Assembly: GCA_910578115.1 (NCBI GenBank)
Contig: CAJTPO010000004.1
Location: 1-64,000 of the forward strand
Reading direction: 5' to 3'
Source: an uncultured Lachnospiraceae bacterium
GTDB taxonomy: Bacteria > Bacillota > Clostridia > Lachnospirales > Lachnospiraceae
Length of the DNA: 64,000 nucleotides
The translations under genes were made by a program, and so were the position numbers. This document shows, in pieces, positions 53,783 to 62,838 of the stretch. Below the pieces are notes generated by a model that made no database searches, was not told the origin of the DNA, and worked only from the letters and a program-made list of their open reading frames with translations. The first letter of the stretch is position 1; each line of letters opens with the position of its first letter.

Positions 53783-54292
53783 ATGAAGAAAACAGGAAGT
53801 ATTGTATGGTCTGCTTTTGAAGGTGTATTAAGATTTGTGGTATTTAGAGTATTACATATAAAGTTACAAGAAGATATATTTGATAAATTTCTTCAATTTG
53901 TCAAATTTGCAGTGGTCGGTTTTAGCAATGTTATGGTGTCTTATTTTTTTTATCTTATTTTTTTTGGTTTGTTTCAGATCGCAGATATTTTACCGAATGT
54001 GGACTATTTGATTGCCCAACTGATTGGATATGTGCTTAGCATTTTTTGGTCATTTTATTGGAACCGGAAGTATGTGTTTGCTCAAAGTGCGGATAGTGTA
54101 CTATGGTATCAGGCACTGATTAAGTCATTTGTTGCATATTCGTTTACAGGGGTGTTTTTGAATAGTATCCTGTCATTTTTGTGGGTAGAACTTATGGGCA
54201 TGTCTAAAGTAATTGCTCCGATAATTAATTTAGTTATCAATGTGCCGATTAATTTCGTGATGAATAAATTTTGGGCGTTTAGAAGAAGATAG
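53783..54292 (+). CDS. GtrA family membrane protein (flippase candidate)
   Basis: 169 residues with four helices: FVKFAVVGFSNVMVSYFFYLIFF, LIAQLIGYVLSIFWSFYWNRKYVF, a third near 115 and a last ending NFVMNKFWAFRRR. The N-R-K-Y-V-F and N-K-x-W-A-F motifs are typical of GtrA, thought to flip polyprenyl-phosphate sugars. It is 12 bases after the aminotransferase, and a GtrB-like gene is nearby. A second GtrA gene at 61441 closes the other decoration module. Confidence 0.9.
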   Translation: MKKTGSIVWSAFEGVLRFVVFRVLHIKLQEDIFDKFLQFVKFAVVGFSNVMVSYFFYLIFFGLFQIADILPNVDYLIAQLIGYVLSIFWSFYWNRKYVFAQSADSVLWYQALIKSFVAYSFTGVFLNSILSFLWVELMGMSKVIAPIINLVINVPINFVMNKFWAFRRR

Positions 54293-54398
54293 AAAAGTTT
54301 TTTCGAAAATAAAGGTTAAAGATACGTATAATATATCGGCCAAAGACAAAAAAGAATGAGCTTCTTTTAGACTTCGTTATTTGAGGAGAGGGGAACAG

Positions 54399-54782
54399 AT
54401 GCTAATGAATTATTTGTATTCATTTCTTGATTGGGTTATGAACAGGTGTTACGAGTTTTGCGGAAGTTATGGATTTGCAATCATACTGTTTACTTTACTG
54501 AGTAAAATAGTTTTATTACCAATTTCGTTATGGACATATATGAATTCCATAACAATGATCAAGATTCAGCCTGACATAAATTTTCTCAAAGTAAAGTATT
54601 ATGGGCTGAAGGATACTATAGCAGAAGAACAGGCGAAGCTGTTTAAGGAGAAGAAATATCATCCGTTGACATCTACTATTCTACCGATTATTCAGTTAGT
54701 GATATTTATAGGAGTAGTAGGGGCTGACCGTGCTGGAATTGATAATCCTGTAATTGATATGTCTTTTGTAACGGTTGATTGA
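54399..54782 (+). pseudogene. YidC-like gene truncated by an IS200-like element (copy 2)
   Basis: Reads MLMNYLYSFLDWVM, FAIILFTLLSKIVLLPISLW, MIKIQPDINFLKVKYYGLKD and LFKEKKYHPLTSTIL, and is about 70-75 percent identical to the first 125 residues of the gene at 63315. At about 54777 homology stops and a TGA follows at 54780, where the insertion element begins. The conserved transport helices beyond residue 125 are missing. A possible remnant of its far 3' end is the open stretch just before the gene at 57417. A GAGGAGAGGGG site remains upstream. Confidence 0.8.
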
Positions 54783-54859
54783 AACAATCCCACCCCTCCC
54801 CAGCAGAGCTGGGGAGAATCGTGTACGCAAGTGGCTATGAACGAAGTCCCATAAAAAAG

Positions 54860-54914
54860 CCTCCGTTGTATAATAAGTGTAGGTCTGACAAACCACACAA
54901 AATACAACGGAGGC
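54860..54914 (+). promoter_or_regulatory. hairpin sequestering the tnpA ribosome binding site
   Basis: CCTCCGTTGTAT (54860-54871) pairs perfectly with ATACAACGGAGG (54902-54913), five bases before the tnpA ATG, and hides the GGAGG. IS200-type elements commonly limit transposase translation this way. Confidence 0.7.
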
Positions 54915-55447
54915 ATCCATGGATAATCAAAGTTTATCACATAGTGCGCCACGAAACAAGGGTGCATTGTTATGCGGGTGGAAATCCCGTCCAGTAAGGT
55001 ATCAGTCATACCACTGAAAGCGAGTCTTGGTCCGGCATTGGTAATAGTGCAGGTTAAGCGTAGACAGTAAGGCAGTAGGGTAGCCATTGAGTACCGAAAT
55101 AAACTTAATTCCAGCAGGCCGACGCTGTTATGTGGGCGGAAGGCAAAATACCAGTTTATGGATATGGCGAGATTTCGGGTGTTGCTGCGGTATCGGAGAA
55201 CCTATCATGCTGCACAAGAGCAATGCGTCAACTTGGGAGAGCCAACACCTCCCGGCAGAGAAAACTGCCGGGATGCCGTACAACCGCAAGGGAGAAAAGC
55301 AAATAGGGCGAGGGCAGTCGGACAGTACCAGAGAAAGCGGCGAAAGCCGCCGGAGGGAAGCTGAGAGGGGACAATTCCTCAAAGTCCCTGCTGTGCAAGG
55401 CAATATCGAAAAGGAAACATTGGCCATACACAGAGGTGGAATAGGCA

Positions 55448-56738
55448 ATGGGAACGAAATTGAAGAGAATATCGCAATTATCAAGAGAGAACCTGGACAT
55501 GGTATTTACATCCATAGAGCATTTGATTAACAAAGAACTTCTAAGAGAATGTCATGAAAAGATGGATGAGAAGAAAGCTGTAGGAATCGATGGAATAACG
55601 AAGGAGGAATACAGTGCACACCTGGAGGAAAATCTGAAATTGCTGGAAGGACGGATAAAGAACAAATCCTATAAGCCTAGGCCGGCAAGGAAGGTGGAGA
55701 TACCAAAAGAGGATGGGAAGACAAGACCGCTGAGTATCTACTGTTATGAGGACAAACTGGTACAGGAGGCGCTCCGACGAATATTGGAGGCAGTATTCGA
55801 ACCGTATTTCTATGAAAAGATGATGGGGTTCCGGCCGGGAAGGGGATGCCATCAGGCGCTCCGGCTGTTGAACACATATATCGAGAAAAGATATATTGGG
55901 TACGTAGTGGATGCGGACATCAGGTCATTCTTCAATAACCTCGACCATGAATAGGCAGTGAAGTTCATTGAGTCGAAAATCAAAGACCCAAACATCATAC
56001 AGTTAGTCAGACGGATGCTGAAAGCCGGAATTATGGAAGACTATCAGTTTGCGGCAACGGAGTCCGGTCCAGGGAAGCGTCTGTTCGCCAGTCATCGCAA
56101 ACATATACATGCATTATGTGTTGGTGTGGTGGTTTAAGGAAAAGCTACAGCCGAAAGCGAAAGGATTCAGCGGACTGGTGGTGTATGCGGATGATTTTGT
56201 GGCCTGCTTTCAGTATAAATGGGAAGCGGAACGATTCTACGAACGTCTGAAAAGGAGAATGGGATACTTTGGACTGGAATTACAAGAAGACAAGAGCAGG
56301 CTAATCAAGTTTGGGAGGTTCGCCCAGCAGGATGCATCGGAAAAGGGAACCAAAGCTGCAACATTTGACTTTCTGGGTTTTACACATTACTGATCCACAA
56401 ACAAGAGTGGTAAGTTCAGGGTAAAGAGGAAAACCAGCAGGAAGAAATCCAAGAAGAAGTGCAAGGAAATGTGGAGATATATACGGGAAAACCGTCATAT
56501 CCCGACAGATATGCTCATCAGGAAGTTGAATGAAGTGCTCATCGGATATGACCATTACTATGGCATTACAGACAATTATGCCAGTCTGCAAAAGTTTCAC
56601 TTTAACATAAGGAAATTCCTGTTCTACTGGCTGAACCGCAGGAGCCAGCGCGAAAGCTATATATGGGAAGGCTTCAGAGATTTCATGAAAACGAAGCCAT
56701 TGGTGGCACCTAAGATATATGTCAGTATTTGTGCTTGA
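55448..56738 (+). pseudogene. ltrA: group II intron reverse transcriptase/maturase, broken
   Basis: The first frame encodes the RT fingers: AVGIDGITKEEY, PARKVEIPKEDGKTRPLSI and GFRPGRGCHQAL. A TAG at 55952 replaces what is normally a tryptophan codon after LDHE. Near 56065 about two bases are lost before QGSVCSPVIANIY. The catalytic YADD is intact in VVYADDFVACF. A TGA at 56391 then interrupts before the maturase domain X (DMLIRKLNEVLIGYDHYYG). The protein ends soon after domain X, so no HNH endonuclease domain is present. Confidence 0.85.
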
Positions 56739-56765
56739 TAAGGGCTGAATAATCAGTCCTGCAAA

Positions 56766-56798
56766 GAGCCGGATGCGGTAACGCCGCACGTCCAGTTC
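56766..56798 (+). ncRNA. group II intron domain V
   Basis: GAGCCGGATGCGG, a short TAAC loop, then CCGCACG and TCCAGTTC form the expected 33-base hairpin with a 2-base bulge. The last part (CCAGTTC rather than CGGTTC) departs from consensus, which fits decay. Confidence 0.75.
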
Positions 56799-57416
56799 CA
56801 GGAGGGGGATGTCGCGTAAGGGGCATATCTACTCGACGTAGATATAATTGCACGTACCATATAGTATTTATCCCAAAATACAGGGTAAGGTGATGTTTGG
56901 GAATTTGAGAAAGGAGATAGGCGAGGCGATCAGTAAAGAGTGCAAGATGGAAGGAGTAACGATAATAAAGGCAGCGACGTAAACAGATCACGTGCATATG
57001 TATGTGTCAATTCCACCAAAAGAAAGTGTGTCAAAAGTAATGGGAAGAATAAAGGGAAAACAGCAGTCTAATTCTATTCGACAGACATCCAGAGTACAGG
57101 GAGAGATATAACCGGCATTTCTGGGCAAGAGGATATTATTGCGAAACGATCGGTAATGTAGATGAGGCAACGATAACGAAGTATATTGCGGAACAATATG
57201 AGAGGGATCGACTGGAAGGAGAGACCTCGTAATGATTAAAGAGAAACCGCTTTTAAGTGGTTACCAGTAACAAAAAGGAACGGTTTGTCAGACCGTCTTT
57301 AGGCGGAAACACAAAAGACCTCGGAGGGGTTATAGCAAACCACCAGCAGAGCTGGTGGCACTGACTTGGAGCCTTCAGAGCCTGAATATGATCATCATGA
57401 ATGGAAGGAAATAATT

Positions 57417-58994
57417 ATGAGTGGGAATTTGGATGGAATGCGTTTTTTTGAGTACATTCGTTCAAGAAGAATAGAAATGATATTGCTAAGTATTTGGATA
57501 ACCATATTAAATACATATAGGGTCTTTTTTCATGTAATCGGTGTGGATACGGAGCAGGCTCTTTTGGATTTAGATTCTAATTTAAATTGGACTTTGGGTT
57601 GTGGGCGGTTTGTATCCGCTTTTTTTAGAAAAATTTTAATGCCTGATGGTTTTGGCTATGATATTGCGATGCTTTTAATAATCATTGGATGGGTAGCTGT
57701 ATGTATGGCATATATATATATATTTGAAAGAATGGGTATTTCTAATAGATTGTGCAGATTATTTTTTTCTATGTTGTTTGTAGCTTGTCCGCTTTGGGCT
57801 GAACAAAACTATTTTGTGTGCTCTGTTTTTATAAATGTTTATGGAATGCTATTTACAGTAATTGCGGCGTGCTTATTGGTTAGTGCCATACAGTGTAAGG
57901 CCAGATTGGCCAGAATTGGAATTTCGATGTTTTTAGGAGTGCTGGCGATAGGAATATATCAAGCACTTTTATATTTGTGGGTGGCGAATTTTGTACTTTT
58001 TTTATCTTTAAGTATGTATAAAAAAAATTGCAGCATAAGTAATTATATTGTGTCAGGAATAAAGGGGATAGCTATTATTGCCGCCGCGGTAGTAATATAT
58101 TTTTGCTGTTCAAATGTAATCGTTTCTCTTTTATATGATGCTTCTTTTGATTATGCAGGATATACAAATGCTGGCCTATATGTTGCAGGTCGTATGAGAT
58201 GGCTGGATGGAGATATAAGGGGATGTATTGAGGCAATAAAATATTATATTAGCAATAGTTATAATGCAGAGTATACATATGGAATACCTTTTTATCCGAT
58301 ACTTTTTGCTTTGGTTCAGATATTTTTTGGAATCCGGATTATAATGAAAAGGAACGGACGGGATGTGATTATGTTTGTTGGAAATGCATTGCTTCTTATA
58401 TGCGTATTTATGGGATGCTTGTTGTTAGGCGGAACGATAACTGTAAGGGAACAGGTTGTTTTGCCGCTGCTGGTTGCTTCAGATGGAATGTTCCTGGTTG
58501 GTGGGATTACTGATTTTGTTTTCAGAAGAGAGAATAATAAAAGAATTAATCAGATTTTCTTTGTGGCTGTATGTTCTTATATTGTTATGTGCTGGGGAAG
58601 CAGGCAGCTGCGGATAAATAGTTCAGATTATGTAAGATATAGAGCTGATGTACTATGTGCGGAACGGGTAATGAGTGAAATAGGGCTTCAGTTTGGAAAT
58701 TATTCTGATAGAAAAGTGGTGTTTGTAGGACAGAATGGATGGGAGTTACCAGAATCTTATTACAAAGGAGAAGTAATTGGATATAGTATGTTTTCTTGGG
58801 ATACTGGCGGCCCTGTTGGTGTTAATTACAGAGTTTACGGATTTTTGCAGGTTTGTGGATATAAGTATGTGAAGCCAGCGATAGAAGAAGTGAAAGAAGT
58901 TCAGGACATATGTGCAGCAGGGACTCTGTTCAGTGACAATAATCATGTGGCTTTGTGGAATGAATTCATAGTAGTCAACTTAAATAATTTTTAG
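57417..58994 (+). CDS. GtrII-like membrane glucosyltransferase
   Basis: 525 residues from the ATG at 57417 (AAGGAAATAATT upstream); the frame is open back to a TTG at 57366. About ten helices occur, with the loop GVDTEQALLDLDSNLNWTLGCGRFVSAF after the first, which matches the acidic and N-W-x-x-G-R pattern of the Glucos_trans_II family. The C-terminal 120 residues are soluble. Such enzymes transfer glucose or a similar sugar from a polyprenyl carrier to a surface glycan. It opens the second decoration module, directly after the insertion element. Confidence 0.83.
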   Translation: MSGNLDGMRFFEYIRSRRIEMILLSIWITILNTYRVFFHVIGVDTEQALLDLDSNLNWTLGCGRFVSAFFRKILMPDGFGYDIAMLLIIIGWVAVCMAYIYIFERMGISNRLCRLFFSMLFVACPLWAEQNYFVCSVFINVYGMLFTVIAACLLVSAIQCKARLARIGISMFLGVLAIGIYQALLYLWVANFVLFLSLSMYKKNCSISNYIVSGIKGIAIIAAAVVIYFCCSNVIVSLLYDASFDYAGYTNAGLYVAGRMRWLDGDIRGCIEAIKYYISNSYNAEYTYGIPFYPILFALVQIFFGIRIIMKRNGRDVIMFVGNALLLICVFMGCLLLGGTITVREQVVLPLLVASDGMFLVGGITDFVFRRENNKRINQIFFVAVCSYIVMCWGSRQLRINSSDYVRYRADVLCAERVMSEIGLQFGNYSDRKVVFVGQNGWELPESYYKGEVIGYSMFSWDTGGPVGVNYRVYGFLQVCGYKYVKPAIEEVKEVQDICAAGTLFSDNNHVALWNEFIVVNLNNF

Positions 58995-59124
58995 ATTATA
59001 GTATGTGATGTTTTTGGATTCGTAGTAATATATGTTGCTTTGTCCGGCATACCGAAAAACAACCGGATAATAGGATGAAAACAACTATTAAGTTATGAAC
59101 CAATGATGGAGTGAAGGGCGGGCA

Positions 59125-60249
59125 ATGCAAGTCGATATCATAACATTTCATTTTGTGAATAATTTCGGAGGTGCGTTACAGGCATATGCTCTGCAGAAAA
59201 CAATTTCGGAATGTTTTAATGCAGAATGTGAGATAATTGATTATAAGAATCGCTTTATATCTCTTACGGATTACGTGAGACTATTTCCGATTACCTCAAA
59301 TTTGAAAGAAATTAAAGCAGGACTAAGGACGATGGGATTACGTTTTGAGAGAATTCACATGTTCCATGATTTTATTTTAAGCAATTGCAGGCTTACCAAA
59401 TTATATAGAAATTACAGAGCGTTAAAAACTGATCCGCCCGTGGCGGATAAATACATATGTGGAAGCGACCAAATATGGAATCCAATGCTCACAATGGGAG
59501 TATCAAGAGGATATTTTTTAAGATTTGTTGCAGATACAAATAGTAGAATTGCATATGCCCCCAGTTTCGGAACAGACAAAATTCCTGATATTTTTAAAAA
59601 GGTAATAAGAAAGTATCTGGATGGAATGGGTCATCTGTCGGTTAGAGAAAGGGGGGGGGTGAAATTGATTAAACATTTAACGGGCAAATCGGCAGAGCAA
59701 TTGATAGATCCTACGTTTTTAGTGAGTAAATGCGACTGGGAGAAGCTGGGGAATAATCCCAGAGACGATGAAGAGTATATTTTGTTATACATTATGCAGA
59801 GAGATATGCAAGTATATAAGTATGCGCGTAAAATTAAGGAACAGATGGGTATAAGACTGATAGAAATAAGCAGATATGGGTATAATCCGGGATTTGTAGA
59901 TGAATGTTTAATCAACATTGGACCGGCAGAATTTTTAGGATTATTTCGAGATGCAAAATATGTATGTACAAACTCTTATCACGGACTGGTATATTCTATT
60001 ATTTTTGAAAAAGATTTTTGTCTTATACCTTGCAAGAGATTTAGAGCCAGAATTAATAATTTACTCAAATTATTACATATAGAGACAGTGGATGACTGTG
60101 TATACAAGGGCAGACTCACAGCTTCATATGATAAAGAATTTGTTAGAAATACGATAGCTGCCGAGAGGCGTAAGGCACTCAATTATTTGGGAGTCAGTTT
60201 TAAAGACGAAAAGACAGAAAAGGACGAAAACCATGATAGAGATTGCTGA
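59125..60249 (+). CDS. polysaccharide pyruvyl transferase family protein, with an internal poly-G tract
   Basis: 374 residues of the PS_pyruv_trans family (CsaB-like), which adds pyruvate ketals from phosphoenolpyruvate to sugars. Typical segments are ITFHFVNNFGGALQAYALQK, ICGSDQIWNP, YAPSFGT and CTNSYHGLVYSII. G9 at 59651-59659 codes for RERGGV near residue 178. With eight G the next codon is TGA, and with ten G a TAA follows after seven codons, so either change removes half the enzyme. It overlaps the next gene by 17 bases. The gene is ON as read. Confidence 0.88.
   Translation: MQVDIITFHFVNNFGGALQAYALQKTISECFNAECEIIDYKNRFISLTDYVRLFPITSNLKEIKAGLRTMGLRFERIHMFHDFILSNCRLTKLYRNYRALKTDPPVADKYICGSDQIWNPMLTMGVSRGYFLRFVADTNSRIAYAPSFGTDKIPDIFKKVIRKYLDGMGHLSVRERGGVKLIKHLTGKSAEQLIDPTFLVSKCDWEKLGNNPRDDEEYILLYIMQRDMQVYKYARKIKEQMGIRLIEISRYGYNPGFVDECLINIGPAEFLGLFRDAKYVCTNSYHGLVYSIIFEKDFCLIPCKRFRARINNLLKLLHIETVDDCVYKGRLTASYDKEFVRNTIAAERRKALNYLGVSFKDEKTEKDENHDRDC
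59651..59659 (+). repeat. G9 homopolymer (candidate contingency tract)
   Basis: Nine consecutive G between AAA and TGAAATTG inside the pyruvyltransferase gene. Both one-base changes bring an immediate or near-immediate stop codon. Confidence 0.9.
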
Positions 60250-61414
60250 TAAAAATGAATGTTGCGGATGTGGAGCGTGTGAACAGATATGTCCCGCACA
60301 ATGTATTAGTTTAAAAGAGGATAGCGAAGGTTTCCTGTATCCCGAGACAAACCGGATGGCATGTGTATCTTGTAGTTTGTGCGAACAGGTATGTCCCATA
60401 AAAATTAAGAAAAGTAGAGTGGGGAGGAGGGCCGTAAAGCCTTATGCATATGCTGGATGGCATAAAAAGGACGATATCAGAGCGGACAGTTCTTCGGGAG
60501 GTGCCTTTACGGCAATCGCAGAGTATGTAATAAAGTGTGGCGGAGTGGTGTATGGCTGCGCATTGAACGAGGATATGGAAGCCGTACATGTTGGGGTAGA
60601 AGCGATAGATGAACTTGTGGCTCTCAGAGGGTCGAAATATGTTCAAAGTAAAACAGGGTCTGTATATCAGAATATAAAAATATGCCTGGAAAAGGGCAGG
60701 GAAGTGCTATTTGTTGGAGCACCCTGTCAGGCAGCGGGATTGCATGAATTTTTGGGCAGGAACTACGAAAATCTCTATGTGATAGATTTTATATGCCACG
60801 GGGTGCCGTCGCCTAAGTTGTTTCATAGTTATATCACGGATTTTGAGCAGAAGTATCATAAGAAAATAAATGCATATAGATTCAGAAATAAGGATTACGG
60901 ATGGAAACAGTCTGGAATGCAGATGGGATCAAAGATAGAATTTGTGGATGGAACAGACATCAGAAAATATCCCGCATTTATGGATCATTATATGAATGCA
61001 TTTCTGGATGATGTATGCCTTAGACCCTCCTGTTATGCGTGTCAGTTTAAGGAGGCAGAAAAGGAGTATGCTGATTTTACGATAGCGGATTTCTGGGGAG
61101 TTAATAGAATTTCAAAAGAATTGAATGATAGAAAAGGAACTTCCTTGCTGTTGGTTCACAATGGTCATGCGAAGGAACTATTGGAGAAAATCAGTGATAG
61201 ATTTGAGTATGTGCAAGTGGACTATGAGCAGGCGGTTCGGCGCAATAAGAGCTTGCTGCAGTCGGCAAGATGGAATCCCAATAGAATAAAATTCTATGAA
61301 GAACTGGAGGCAAAGGGATATCGATATGTAGAACGAAAATACATGCTTGCATCTACATGGGGATTCCATAAAATTATTAATATATTAAAGAATATGTATA
61401 AAACTGGAACTTGA
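60233..61414 (+). CDS. FrhB/FdhB-type ferredoxin-domain protein
   Basis: 393 residues. Two 4Fe-4S motifs open the protein: CCGCGACEQICP and CVSCSLCEQVCP. The rest is the coenzyme F420 hydrogenase beta-subunit-like domain, with SSGGAFTAIAEYVI, LFVGAPCQAAGLHEF, FICHGVPSPKLF and YACQFKEAEKEYADFTIADFWG. In gut Firmicutes and Bacteroidetes this type often lies beside a pyruvyltransferase in glycan loci, as here, and probably does a flavin-dependent redox step on a sugar or acyl precursor. No F420 biosynthesis is implied. The exact reaction is unknown. Confidence 0.87.
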   Translation: MIEIADKNECCGCGACEQICPAQCISLKEDSEGFLYPETNRMACVSCSLCEQVCPIKIKKSRVGRRAVKPYAYAGWHKKDDIRADSSSGGAFTAIAEYVIKCGGVVYGCALNEDMEAVHVGVEAIDELVALRGSKYVQSKTGSVYQNIKICLEKGREVLFVGAPCQAAGLHEFLGRNYENLYVIDFICHGVPSPKLFHSYITDFEQKYHKKINAYRFRNKDYGWKQSGMQMGSKIEFVDGTDIRKYPAFMDHYMNAFLDDVCLRPSCYACQFKEAEKEYADFTIADFWGVNRISKELNDRKGTSLLLVHNGHAKELLEKISDRFEYVQVDYEQAVRRNKSLLQSARWNPNRIKFYEELEAKGYRYVERKYMLASTWGFHKIINILKNMYKTGT

Positions 61415-61440
61415 TGTGATTCCTGAAACACGGAGGATAT

Positions 61441-61869
61441 ATGTCAAAATTCGACTATTTACGGGCGAAATTCGGGCAGTTTATTAAGTTTGCTGTTGTT
61501 GGATGCTCAAATACCATAGTTAATTTAGCGGTTTACTATTTTTGTATTTTTCTTGGTGCTCATTATTTGCTGGCATATACATCAGGGTTTCTGATCAGTG
61601 TCTGCAATGCTTTTTTCTGGAATAGTAAATATGTATTTGTTAATAAACAGGAGACAAGTACTTATAAAGCATTTATTAAGGTTTTTGCATCGTATGGATT
61701 TAGTTTTTTGTTATCAGTTGCTTTAATGAGTTTATTAGTTGAAATTTGCGATGTATCTTCCTTTATTGCACCTGTCTTGAAGATGATGATTACAATACCT
61801 CTTAATTTTATCCTAAATAAGATTTGGGCTTTTAAAGACAGGAAGGTTAAGTGCGCAAAGGAAACATGA
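61441..61869 (+). CDS. GtrA family membrane protein (flippase candidate)
   Basis: 142 residues with four helices: FIKFAVVGCSNTIVNLAVYYF, YTSGFLISVCNAFFWNSKYVF, FASYGFSFLLSVALMSLLVEI and MITIPLNFILNKIWAFKDRK. The motifs match GtrA and the relative at 53783. A GGAGGATAT site precedes the ATG. It probably works with a polyprenyl-phosphate sugar transferase and a GtrII-like enzyme such as that at 57417. No GtrB gene lies inside this second module. Confidence 0.9.
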   Translation: MSKFDYLRAKFGQFIKFAVVGCSNTIVNLAVYYFCIFLGAHYLLAYTSGFLISVCNAFFWNSKYVFVNKQETSTYKAFIKVFASYGFSFLLSVALMSLLVEICDVSSFIAPVLKMMITIPLNFILNKIWAFKDRKVKCAKET

Positions 61870-61973
61870 TCATATTATCAATTACTGTACCCTGTTATGG
61901 GAGAAGATGCGAATGTGAGATTGAAGTAAAGATTCTATATACAAACTGGTAATACAGTAGGGATGGATGAGAG

Positions 61974-62704
61974 ATGGATAAGATATGTAATCTGAATAAG
62001 TTTCTAAAGATGCTGTGTAGAGTGGTCTTTGCTTGTTTTTTTACAATTATGTTCTTTGGGACTGATTTTCAAAATAAGTATAATGCCTACGTGCTTGTTT
62101 TTTGTATTTATATCGCTCATAGGATGAATGTAAAGGATAAAAGAAAAACTTATAGGGTGCACACTTTAGGCTGCTTTAGCAGCAAACCGAACCTACCGGC
62201 TTTAGCCGGTAGTGGTTGAGTTCATTGTTTTTAACAGGAATTTTTTTCAAAACTATGCGGAAGTATTTGATGATAGTGATTGCAGCAGTGATTTTGGTCT
62301 ATGTAGTGTTATTCAGCAATATATTAGTGCCTGCCTTAAAGATTGCGCCGGGAGGGAAACAGGAAGCTCTAAGCCTGCCTTTTCAACAAACAGCTTTGTA
62401 TGTGAAGGAGTATGGAAATGAACTTACTCAGGAAGAGCATGGAATTATCAATGCTGTATTACCGGTAGATGAAATTGCAGGTCTTTATGTGGCGGATAGA
62501 GCAGATAATGTTAAATTTAAGTATAAACAATCGGCTACAGGAGAAGAACTTACAGATTATTTTTTGCTGTGGCTGAGGCAGTTTTTCAAGCATCCGGATG
62601 TTTATTTAAAAGCGTTCTTTGCAATCACAGACGGCTACTATTATGTTGGTAGCGAAAGAGCAGCCTTGGACTTATATACGGGAATAGAAGTTGCCGAGCT
62701 ATAG
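61974..62704 (+). pseudogene. DUF6020-like membrane protein gene, internally deleted
   Basis: The first piece (61974 to about 62157) encodes one N-terminal helix, MLCRVVFACFFTIMFFGTDF. It is cut by a block of two hairpins. A second piece (about 62220-62704) resumes with a helix (YLMIVIAAVILVYVVLFS) and then the soluble region LPFQQTALYVKEYGNELT and AITDGYYYVGSERAAL, which resembles the C-terminal part of DUF6020 proteins. The many middle helices of that family are missing, and the reading frame changes between the pieces. The product is surely non-functional. Confidence 0.6.
62158..62216 (+). repeat. double-hairpin block, probable IS200/IS605-type end remnant
   Basis: GCTGC-ttta-GCAGC (62170-62183) and CTACCGGC-ttta-GCCGGTAG (62193-62212) share the TTTA loop. 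They sit exactly where the DUF6020-like gene is broken. Subterminal hairpins of this form are typical of IS200/IS605 right ends and of palindrome-associated elements. No transposase gene remains. Confidence 0.55.
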
Positions 62705-62755
62705 CATTTGTTTTGAAATATAAAATGGATGTATAAGGAAAAGATGGTTAAATGC

Positions 62756-62838
62756 GTTTAGTGTAATTAACTCTAAAATTTAATGTGCAAATTGATTTGT
62801 TTTATAATCTTATTTTGAGAGTATTTGTTATTTTGGGG
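62756..62838 (+). promoter_or_regulatory. conserved intergenic element, copy B
   Basis: Aligns over about 85 bases with copy A at 34996, sharing GTTTAGTG, ACTCTAAAAT, TTTGTTTTATAATC and GTAxTTGTT. It lies in a 610-base gap (62705-63314) before the intact yidC-like gene. Nothing else in that gap looks like a gene. Confidence 0.45.

Larger units (their letters stand above)
54944..56837 (+). mobile_element. group II intron (decayed) inserted in tnpA
   Basis: The 5' boundary GTGCGCC at 54944 matches the group II consensus, the 3' end is CTACTCGAC at 56837, and joining the flanks restores the tnpA reading frame exactly. About 500 bases of structured leader (domains I-III) precede the maturase gene. 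Domain V lies at 56766-56798 and domain VI follows. Length is 1894 bases. The encoded maturase is broken, so mobility would need another copy. Confidence 0.85.
54919..57232 (+). pseudogene. tnpA: IS200-type Y1 transposase tnpA, split by an intron and decayed
   Basis: The 5' exon (54919-54943) encodes MDNQSLSH. The 3' part resumes at 56838 and gives SRYNCTYHIVFIPKYR once the intron is removed. One base is then missing near 56887. After that MFGNLRKEIGEAISKE follows, a TAA lies at 56980, the HUH site TDHVHMYVSIPP is next, one extra base lies near 57060, then DRHPEYRERYNRHFWARG and the tyrosine helix TITKYIAEQYERD to a stop at 57230. The enzyme cannot be made from this copy. Such transposases cut single-stranded DNA at element ends. 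Confidence 0.85.
54796..57358 (+). mobile_element. IS200-like element (decayed), interrupted by a group II intron
   Basis: Both ends carry hairpins with the same apex: CTCCCCAGC-aga-GCTGGGGAG (54796-54816) on the left and CCACCAGC-aga-GCTGGTGG (57340-57358) on the right, as expected for single-strand transposing IS200/IS605 elements that lack terminal inverted repeats. Inside are a single tnpA pseudogene and a group II intron. The outer limits are approximate, because target flanks cannot be compared. The 57233-57339 stretch is non-coding right-end sequence. Confidence 0.75.

Noticed and set aside
55087..55530. Open frame of 147 codons at the start of the intron
   Set aside because: It lies in the structured 5' domains of the group II intron and overlaps the maturase start. 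The product is basic and without motifs.
62212..62421. Open frame of 69 codons overlapping the DUF6020-like remnant
   Set aside because: The other frame (62216-62704) carries the recognisable soluble region. This one is a shadow.
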